Assembly: GCA_963969595.1 (NCBI GenBank)
Contig: OZ018408.1
Location: forward strand, 15,683,823-15,747,822
Direction of reading: 5' to 3'
DNA: 64,000 nt
DNA from: Neckera pumila
Lineage: Eukaryota; Streptophyta; Bryopsida; Hypnales; Neckeraceae
Shown: positions 55,561 to 64,000 of the stretch, piece after piece
Position numbering within the stretch: the stretch's first letter is position 1
Layout of the letters: each line of letters starts with the position of its first letter
Notes under the pieces: model-generated
Told to the model about the DNA's origin: nothing
Databases searched by the model: none
Seen by the model: the letters and a program-made list of their open reading frames with translations, nothing else
Made by a program: the position numbers and the translations under genes

Positions 55561-58500
55561 GTCCCTTCTCCTCTTATCTATGTCCAATTCAAGACGTCAT
55601 ATACATTTCATTCTACAAATTCATCGATTCCAAATGCTATAATGGCAAATTTAAAGGACTACCTACAAATTCAATTCTCATGGTCTTCAATCAAATATTT
55701 CTGGCCTCAAACTCTTGTCCTACGTATGAGCACGTCAAAATATAGGCATGCCTACCAGAATTTGCAGTTTCAAAAATAGAGCTTCCTCTTCTTTTACTTC
55801 CGTTCCTCCTGCAATTTAGAGTTCCAAGCTTTCACTGACATGTTATAGAGTAACCACCTTTAATGCAACACATTACAAGCATAGCACACATGTCCTTCAA
55901 CTACTTAGTAGACTATAGAGGGAAGCAAATAACTGACTTGACTTCTCAATTACTTTGTCGCAATCGTCGTGGAAGTCTAGACGTCCTCAACGTCGACATG
56001 CACCCAATGAGCGATTCCAGCACAGGTCGGCTGTCACTTGTGAATTTCTGTGACTCTTTCTTCTACCCAACTGCCAAATGCTCTGTTCCTCAAAATCTCA
56101 ACTACATAGTCAATGTCATGCACATGTACTACACTTTGTTACATATGTAATCATGATTGACTTTTGAACATCATAAGTATGACACAAGCTATTGATTGCC
56201 CACTTGCACTATTGAATTCCAATTTCAAAAAGAGCAGATGAAGACACAAATGTGCACTCAAACAGTTCAACAAACATTCAAAGACTTATGGAAACCTCAA
56301 ATGCGTCAGAGGTCCACTATGTACCACATGCTCCATAGAATAATGCTTACCCTTTGATTGGCTCAAACTATCAATATTACTGGGCACATGCATCCACCAC
56401 TAGACTCCTCCCTTGAAAATAGCTTGGTCTACAATACTTCTTGCAACGGTATCAATCAGTCAAAGCTTGAAAGTTTCGATTTCAATCTCTGTAATTTTTC
56501 TTCTTCCAAGCAAATAATTTCTTGACATGGATCTTTGCAAGAAGGCACCAACTTTTTTACTATGAACTTCATAGTAGAATTCCGTCCGCCAAGGTCAATA
56601 ACATAACGTACGATAGACCAGTACATGCTATCCAATCGTTGGAGACCATCCTTCCTCATGCTCTTAAGTACGGTCATCAACTACACAGAAAGAAGAGGTT
56701 AGAATTGAGGATAGCTGACCTCCACATCACTGTCACAACACATGTACTTCCTGAATGAGATAAATATAATTCAATTGGACCAGAAGCGGTGACAATGCAA
56801 GACACAAAATTCACGTTGCACCACTAGCCCTTCGTGCCACATATCAATGCCACTTTGTATCTCACATCTCTTTACAAAGTCCGGTAATTGTTTGGAGGTA
56901 GTGCTTTTGCTGAAAGTGATGCAAACAATGTGTTTGCTTAGTGACCACGTCACCATGCCTCACACAATTACTAAGCATACAATTAAGCTTTTGCAACTAC
57001 TACACACTTCAATATTTCATTCGCACTATGCATTTCAGCTATGTAAATATGTACACAGAGTTTGCAACAGCAGTAATAATAGAATTCAGTAACAACAGAC
57101 TTCTTCCACAATTCACGGTTCAATACTTACACATCACATTGCACAGCGTGCACTTCCAAACACTGGCTTCTTCTGTACTGCTTCAATTCAAAGGATACCC
57201 TTGCACATCTGCCACATGATAATAGGTTAAAGACAACGTGATTGACGTACCTCTTGTTTGCGGACGTGCGTTCTGAAAACAAAGTTATCTTTTGTTTTCC
57301 TGCTTTGCTAGAACTTCATGAAGCCACTTTCCGAACAGTGAAACCCTCAGCCTTTGCTTGCTATGGCTCTGTTTGATTTTTCTTACAAAAGGCAAAGCTG
57401 GAATGTGTAGATGATGGCGGTTGCAAATCACTCACTACAAACAATACTCTGAATGTTTCAGAGTACTTTTGAGGAAGACGGTGATAGCACAAAGGCACCA
57501 TCAAATGTCATGCCTTCTCATGCATAAATGTGTCTCAACTATCATCCATTCTGACTTAAAAATAAGTACACGTAATCTAGATTTTTCCTTACTATGGAAA
57601 TGTTGTCCCGCTGGGAGCGATGTCCATGCCTCTACCATCGTGAGAATTTGCGACCATACGGTGAAGAAGGTCTACCCTGTCGACATTTTTGGAAATGGAA
57701 GGTGGTGGCCATCAATGCAGCTGCTTTTTCCATTTCTCTCCATACTTGCTTACAAACTTGACCAAAATTACAACGTAGAGGAAAAACAAACTTACTACGT
57801 GACGAGCTCTGTCAGCAATTGGAACGGGATGTTTTGGGGTAGTCACTGACATTGTTGCTTTAAGGCTGACTTACGAGGGTTCCATTGTCTGCTTGCGTGG
57901 ACTACGGCTCAACACTTAGAAGTCCCTACCAAAATTTCACAGTGCCGTATGAACACAGCCGTGCTTGTATTCTATGTGAACCTAGTTCCCCTCCACTCCT
58001 CCAAATAGCCTCGATCTCTTCAAGGTAAGTTTGTCTCCAATTCCAGATTTTTGTTTTCAATTGCTTGAAAGTCATGCCAGTCATGCATACCTTCCTTCTG
58101 CGGCCCTTCCACTGACAAACTCGTCTTCACCATATCACAGGATATTGGTACATGAAACAGATTCCCCCAAGTCATAGTGTGTTGTTTTGAGTATCCCTTG
58201 TTCTTGATTTCTGTTTTATGAATGCTTGCAGAGTCAAGCAAAGAGTGTGGTTGCACATAACAACTGAAAACGAAGCCCAGGCAGACAAATTGTACTTCAA
58301 CTCACACAATCGCAAAAACTCTTATGTAAGTCCATTTTGTAAACTTCATCTCTCTTTGCTTATGATTTCCAAGTAATGATTACAGGATGACAAGAGACCA
58401 CTTAGGGAATGTCACTTACATCAGCTTCCGTGGTCCTCATTTTTGCATTAGGTTTACATTGATGAATTTGACTCACCATTTTCTGTCACAATTAAAAGTA

Positions 58501-59779
58501 CTGTAATAAATGACCTTACAATGAAGACCAAATAAAACTCGTTTGTGTACATGAGCTCTTTTAGTACCAATGATGATAGAATTCATTTGCAATTACTGTT
58601 CTCATTTTCTACATTTGAATTTTATTTAAGTGAAAAAGTATCTTGTGAATTTGTTGAACTTATTATGAGTATACATTGTGCATCCCATACGCAATATTAT
58701 GTCCTGGCACGGTATTTCCTAATTTCTCAGAGGAGGATGAGGAATGACATTCCCCACCTCATGAAGGCAGGAAGTTCCATTACTTTTTCACACAAATTAG
58801 GTTGGAAGGTCCACGGCACATGTTTCACTCACAGCATTCAGTTGACCTACTCTTCGGCAGTGGCATTTCAGAACTTCCCACTGGCATTGAGTTTTGTTAG
58901 GTAACCGACGAATTTGTCTTTGGAATTCAATAGTCCTCATGGTCTTGCAATGTGATTAACATTCCTAACTTGTGGCACAGGTTGGCAACATCTGGTGCTC
59001 TGAACTGGACGTCAAAAGAGGCAAGCATCTTGCACTACACAACCCCATTTCATACAGGGTCAGCAGGTGCACATATATCTATGTCGACCAACACTTCAAT
59101 TCTTTCAAAATTTTCACATGTGAAACAATAATACTAGAGTAAATTACATGCATTTGCCAATTTGGAAAATGCTTCACTCGCAGACTAAACAATGGGCATA
59201 TAAATGTTATTCTTAGCTACAAAAAGATGACTTGTAGTCTTGTTCATGCATTTCAAAGTCACGCTATTCTTTAGAGAATCTTCAATTAATTGCCATTAAT
59301 TAGAGTTTGCATAGAATGCACAACATTAGTTAGCCTTGGCTGCATTGACTGTGCTATGTTTGAAACAAGTGCACCTACCTGTGCAGGCATCATTGAAGAT
59401 GAGGCAGGGTTTCTAAGAGGCGTACCATATAGAGAGATCTCTAGCAGTTCAATATGGTATTGCTAGGTATCCTTGTGGATGTTGATGATGTCACGGATTC
59501 AAGACGTAGTATGCAAAAGTAGTTGAAACTCATCATCGAAAATATGGTCGAGACGAGCACTTTTGCCACCCCCTTCTCGTAAGTTACTGGCATTCTTCCT
59601 GTCCAAGGGGAACGTAGAACTGTATTGATTAATCCTTGCACTACTGATGTCCGCATGGAAAGTACAAGTGTATGTATCGTGAAAAACTGAATGCAGTGTT
59701 TGCTTGGCAGCACAATTGGAATAACAATGTACAACCTACAACTTTGGGAGAAGAGGACATTGGTCCGGCTGGTGAAACT
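55561..59779. other. CACTA interior without a recognised gene
   Basis: About 4.2 kb of intermediate composition between the putative LTR and the tnp2 gene. Plus-strand frames up to 142 codons (for example 57,421-57,849) lack recognisable domains. It may contain N-terminal tnp2 exons I cannot delimit. Confidence 0.35.
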
Positions 59780-59789
59780 TCCCACCACA

Positions 59790-62243
59790 GCCGCCTAATG
59801 AAGCCGAAGAAGACAAGTTTTTAGATATAGAGGACTATGGTACATTTGAAATTGAGCCTGCCAACACGGACTTGGACTTTGATGAAATGGCAAGGAATTA
59901 TTTTGCTCGAGTTGATGAAATTCATGGACAAAGGGAAGACCAGGAAGATGAAGTCCTTGACTTCAATGACTTGTCATCTGACAAAGAGGAGGAGGACAGA
60001 CCCCAATCCTCAAACATGTACTCAAAGAAGCTGCTCAGCCTCTCTACGAAGGATCAAAGACATTGAGGTTGCAATTCAGCATCATTTTAATGTCACTATG
60101 CACTTTATTTTCTGTAAGTCATCACTGCTTTGATGAGATTCTCACATTCCTTAAGCATAATGTTCTACCAGAAGAAAATGAGTGCCCTCAAAATTCATGT
60201 GAGATGAAAACAATGTTGATGAAACTAGGATTGTCCCATAAGACTATACATTGCTGCGGCTGTGGTAGAACTCTTTGCTGGAAAGAGAATTTGAATTTGA
60301 AGGAATGCCCCAAATGTCATCGATTCAGATACATCGACGGGTCAAGCACCATTCCAGTGAAGGTATTGAGGTATTTTTCATTGATTAAGAGACTAAGAAG
60401 AATGTTCAGATGCCCGGAGATAACAAAACATCTACGGTGGCACTCTACAAATCATTCTGAAGACAGGAAAATGCGTTCAGCTGTAGACAGCAAACAGTGG
60501 AAAATATTGACAAGAACTTCCCAGGGTTCAGCCGGTCTCCTAGGAACATTAGAATGGGCCTTGCCCTAGATGGGGTAAACCCCATACTCTTCAAGCCTCA
60601 AAGCATTCTGTTTGGCCTATTATGTTGGTATTATATAACTTACCACCATATCTAGTGACCAAAAGGTTTTTTGTCTGCTTGAGCATGATAATACCAGGTC
60701 CGAGGTCTCCATTGGATGAGAACATTGACATATATTTGCAGCCACTGGTTCATGAATTAAAAAAGTTGTGGAGGGGAGTGCGAGCAGTAGATATGTCCGA
60801 ACCTCTAGGCCCTGATAGAGATTTCAAATTGCGAGGTATTCTAATGTGGACAATCAACAATTTTCCAGCATCCACATTAATATTAGGGCAGACTGGAAAA
60901 GGATATGTCGGGTGCCCAATATGTGGAGAAGACACTCTTGCTGAGCACTCTGCTGAAGCCCCCAAAACTGTATATCTTGGCCACCGTAGGTGGCTCAAAG
61001 GCAATCATAGGTGGAGGGCAGCACGAGCGGCATTCAACGGTCAAACAAACTATGAAGTAGCACCAGCTCGTCAGTCAGGACTCACTATAGTTCAACGTGG
61101 TGGGTGGAGGGAATCCTTCTTGCAGTGTGGAGGGCGCCCTAATTCCGAGGCAGATCCAGTGAAACGAACAAGAGTGAAATGAATCAATATACTCTTCGAA
61201 CTACCCTATTGGCACGTGAGCAACTGTTGAAGTGTTATTAGTTTATTTGATATGTCCTTACTTTGTAAAGAGTCTTCTATTATTGTTCTGTGGAATTGTA
61301 CAATTGCGATTTGCAATCTAAATGAAGACTTATATGTTAGCAAAAACTCCTCGTTCAACATACACTTGACCCTATGCACTGTGAAAAAAACATTTGCGAG
61401 AACTTCTTGCGTACTTTGTTTGGAAAAATAGATGGTGCTAAATCTAGAAAAGATTTGCGGGCACGTGGCATTTGTGAGCACTTGCACTTGCAACCAAATG
61501 CTGATGGTCAAACATACTTTATGCCAAACGCACCATACGTGCTGACAGCGGAGGATCGAGAGGCCTTCCTCACTATACTGAGGGAATTGAAATTTCCATC
61601 GAATTATGTGGGCGCACTTAATAGTAAAATACAATAAGGGAAGCTAAGGGGGTTGAAGAAGCACGATTACCATATTCTATTGGAACAGGTGCTTCCCTTG
61701 TGTTTGTGCAACATTGGAGATTTTAGAGTTGTCGGAGCTGTCATGCGTTTAAGCCGATTGTTTCGAAGAATCTGTTCAAAGGTGGTTGACATAGACCAGA
61801 AACAACAAATGCTGGATGATGTTGCAGAGACAGTGTGCTCCTTGGAAAAAGAATTTCCGCCATCAATTTTTGTAATTATGATGCATCTTCCAATACATTT
61901 GGTGGAAGAAATGTTCATTTGTGGCCCTATTCACACACGATGGATGTATCCTATCGAGCGGTACATGAAGGGTTTAAAAGGCTTTGTTAAAAATAGAGCA
62001 AGACCAGAAGGAAGTATGGCACACGGGTATTTGAGGGAAGAGTCAATAGGTTTCTTAAATGAATATCTTTCTGAGTACACAGCAACAACTAAGCGTGCAT
62101 GGGACAATAAGGAAGAACAAGGCATTTACAACGAAGTTTTGGAGGGTGCGAAAAGAGATTGGCCTATGAATTCAGAGTTCCAGAAGTTGATTCATGGTCT
62201 CGTGTTGGACAACACGCACCACATGGAGCTGTATAGAAAGTAA
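59790..62243 (+). pseudogene. CACTA tnp2-type transposase (Transposase_21 / DUF4218), frameshifted
   Basis: In order: an acidic N-terminal exon (DFDEMARNYFARVDEIHGQ), a Cys-rich zinc-finger-like segment (CCGCGRTLCWKENLN, CPKCHRFRY), FPGFSRSPRNIRMGLALDGV (60,518-60,577), YNLPPYLVTKRFFV, GYVGCPICGEDT, LFELPYW, LDPMHCEKNICENFLRTLFG, LKKHDYHILLEQVLP, and the DUF4218-like MMHLPIHLVEEMFICGPIHT...YPIERYMKGLK. This is the canonical order for tnp2. The reading frame changes near 60,505 and near 60,625. In-frame stops follow at TGA (61,180-61,182) and TAA (61,635-61,637). An intron probably lies between GGCAC|GTGAGC (61,213) and about 61,340. It cannot make a full transposase. Confidence 0.82.
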
Positions 62244-62880
62244 GACAAATGCAATCAGTACAATTGTGAAATTTCAGTATTTAAGTATTGAACCTCGGAA
62301 GTGGTGGACAGCATCTAAGAGTCTATGTTAGTATGACAGCGTTGTCTCAATTGCAGTAACTTCAAGTAGAAACTTGTAATCGGGTGTTATTTACTATGTA
62401 CTATATGAAGAACTTGAACAGTCACGAAAAATAATTGGAAATACCAGTGAATGTCTTCTGGTGGTTGCAATTCATTATTCAGTTGTCTGCATGTGGAAGC
62501 TGAAGAGTGCATGTGGAACGATACAATTGAACTGATAGTGCTTTTTCCTTCCTGTAACGATGAACTCAGGCTAAGCTTTTTTGTACTTTTGAAGTTCGTG
62601 TCTTACTGGTCTCATTAAGGAACTTACTAGTCCTTCATGAACATGAGATAAATACCTCTCAAATATTGTGACGTGTTTAAGTATGAGTGGGTTTTCACAT
62701 TAGTAACTGTGCCACTCAAAGTCTATTGTCATTGGATGGTAAGTGGAGGTCAATAATATGGTATGCAGTCTGGTCACATGATTCAATCACAAAATGTAGT
62801 GTCAACTTAACATTAATTGGAAGCAAGAGATATGAAGAAGCTCTCCAGTAACGTCAACAGGAAAGAAGTGATTATCGTCG
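62244..62880 (+). other. Probable tnp2 intron
   Basis: AT-rich, frame-poor 0.6-kb stretch between the DUF4218-containing exon and the DUF4216-containing exon of the same element and strand. Confidence 0.4.
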
Positions 62881-62892
62881 ATTGCAACGTTG

Positions 62893-64000
62893 AAGAGGGC
62901 GCCAAAATCGCGTTGCTTATCCAGGGGAACTTAGAGAACTACCAGAATTTGATGTTTGGGTATTGGATGAGGTAAGGAGTGATGAACAACGTGGTGTAGT
63001 TGTACCTCCCAAAGTTTTGGACACCACAAGAGGACCACTACCTCTTGCCGCCGCATACAAAGCAATGTATGCATTTGGAAATCATTACAGAGTGTTAAGT
63101 TCAGAACGTGCACTATGAACCACGGATAGTGGAGTGGCAGCCACATTCAAGCAGGTGTGCAGAAATGGAATTCGGGACACCAATCAGGTGAATGCCGATG
63201 TTAAATACGTATGTCACATTGAGGAAATTCTAGAATTGAACTACAGGAGGCACTGCTTAGTAGTCCTTGTCTGTGATTTTCTTAAAACAAACTACATTGG
63301 GGAAAATGCTACAATAAAGAAGGACAAGTGGGGCTTTACATTAGCAAATTATGGAAGGAGATTTGGGTCTATTTGTCGGGATAGCTTTGCTTTTCCTATT
63401 CACTGTGAGCAAGTCTTTTATTCCGATGCAAAAGAAGCTCCCGGATGGAGAGTAGTTCTGCGGAAAGAGGTTAGAGGAAGACGGGTGTTGCCAAATTTTG
63501 AAGACGAAGCAGAGCCCGAATTGTTTGACATGGGCGTGGACGAGCAATTCGAGGGTCTTCGACCAGAAAGGGATGTCTGGGAGCAGCAAGTGCCATCAGC
63601 CAGAACAGGTGAAGATGTCGTATTGGAGCCTGTGATACGACATCGCCGAAACAGACGCATGGTTGGTCAAGGAAGAGTCGCAGTCCGTGGCCATAGGAGA
63701 GGACGTCCTCATGGAAGGCGTGGCAGCTTGGCACATTAGGCAGGTTTAGTGCAAGCATCAGATGAAGATTTTTATGAAGAGGAAGGCAATGAGCTCCAGG
63801 AAGAGGATTGTTGTATAGGAGGATTTTGTCTTCTAAAAGTGAAGGACGTATGGGAGGAGAATCCGGAAATTCCGGTGGTCGAAGGAGAAGGGTTAGGCAA
63901 AGAGTGGGAGCAGATGAAAATGTTTCCAGAGCTGCGGAAAATAGCTCGGGAGGTCCAAGAACCAGCTCGAGCGAGTCGTGCATGTCTACTTCATCGACAA
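62893..64000 (+). pseudogene. C-terminal tnp2 exon with DUF4216 domain, runs off window
   Basis: One plus-strand frame is open from about 62,893 with in-frame stops TGA (63,116-63,118) and TAG (63,737-63,739). RELPEFDVWVLDEVRSDEQR and FGNHYRVLSSERAL lead into TDSGVAATFKQ, then the DUF4216 core: VKYVCHIEEILELNYRRHC, VVLVCDFL, WGFTLANYGRR and CEQVFYSDAKEAPGWRVVL. This is the usual C-terminal extension of CACTA transposases. A highly charged Arg/Gly and Glu-rich tail follows (RHRRNRRMVGQGRV...GRPHGRRG; EDFYEEEGNELQEED). It belongs with the gene at 59.8-62.2 kb. Confidence 0.72.

Larger units (their letters stand above)
29044..64000. mobile_element. Large CACTA (En/Spm) element, left end present, right end outside window
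   Basis: The left terminus is CACTACAAGGGTTTTGGTG at 29,044, followed by subterminal repeats. Two CACTA-type gene remnants lie inside: a minus-strand ORF1-like gene (30.5-31.7 kb, probably continuing in the exons at 52.1-53.5 kb) and a plus-strand tnp2 transposase with DUF4216 (59.8-64 kb). No matching CTTGTAGTG end was found before 64,000. Treating everything as one element is inference. It rests on the left terminus, CACTA-type genes on both sides of the 19.7-kb insertion, and the way minus-strand coding sequence approaches the insertion from both sides. Confidence 0.55.

Overview
This is an AT-rich, repeat-dominated stretch of a large nuclear genome. Spliceosomal introns, interstitial CCCTAAA telomere-type repeats and the transposon families present point to a land plant. 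A non-seed plant (moss, lycophyte or fern) is my best guess, but this is inference; no conserved housekeeping gene is present to settle it. I see no rRNA or CRISPR array, and no tRNA that I could support.

1-29.0 kb is a graveyard of nested repeats. The dominant family is a non-coding DNA transposon of about 0.9 kb with ends CCCCTAAAGGACC...GGTCCTTTAGGGG, always flanked by TTAA. Nested copies show that TTAA is the duplicated target site, as in piggyBac-type elements. About a dozen full or broken copies occur, in two subfamilies, plus one 740-bp fold-back. Mixed in are a second dispersed repeat (R2, with inverted arms), a decayed LINE 3' end with a zf-RVT domain and A-rich tail (8.3-9.5 kb), a 241-bp TTAA-flanked MITE (22.9 kb) and a 205-bp pogo/Emigrant-like MITE with TA target duplication (27.96-28.17 kb).

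29.04-64 kb looks like one large CACTA (En/Spm) transposon. It starts with CACTACAAG and subterminal TCCTAATTGA repeats at 29,044. It has a minus-strand ORF1-like (Ptta/En/Spm) gene, and a plus-strand tnp2 transposase with a DUF4216 C-terminus at 59.8-64 kb. The right end lies outside the window. All its genes carry frameshifts or in-frame stops.

32,334-52,057 is the main discovery candidate: a 19.7-kb element bounded by 27-bp identical inverted repeats, inserted into the CACTA element. It carries four genes running outward from a central non-coding region. Rightward is a DUF7869-type gene (candidate RNase H-like transposase) with three in-frame stops. Leftward are: a three-exon gene of 1,440 codons joining an N-terminal region, a ParB-like GQHS domain, a degenerate beta-class DNA-methyltransferase-like core and an acidic coiled-coil tail; an FCP1/SCP-type HAD phosphatase-like protein with DLN in place of DxD; and a Ser/Pro-rich disordered protein. 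About 25 copies of an odd-length palindrome, TATCYTCGRNYCGARGATA, occur only inside this element: seven in a regular 74-75-bp array at 40.55-41.02 kb just upstream of the ParB-like gene, two more next to it, five in that gene's introns, two in its last exon, and nine upstream of the DUF7869 gene. A ParB-fold protein encoded beside an ordered palindrome array suggests a self-encoded binding-site system (parS-like, iteron-like or methylation-target-like). This is a hypothesis that the sequence alone cannot prove.
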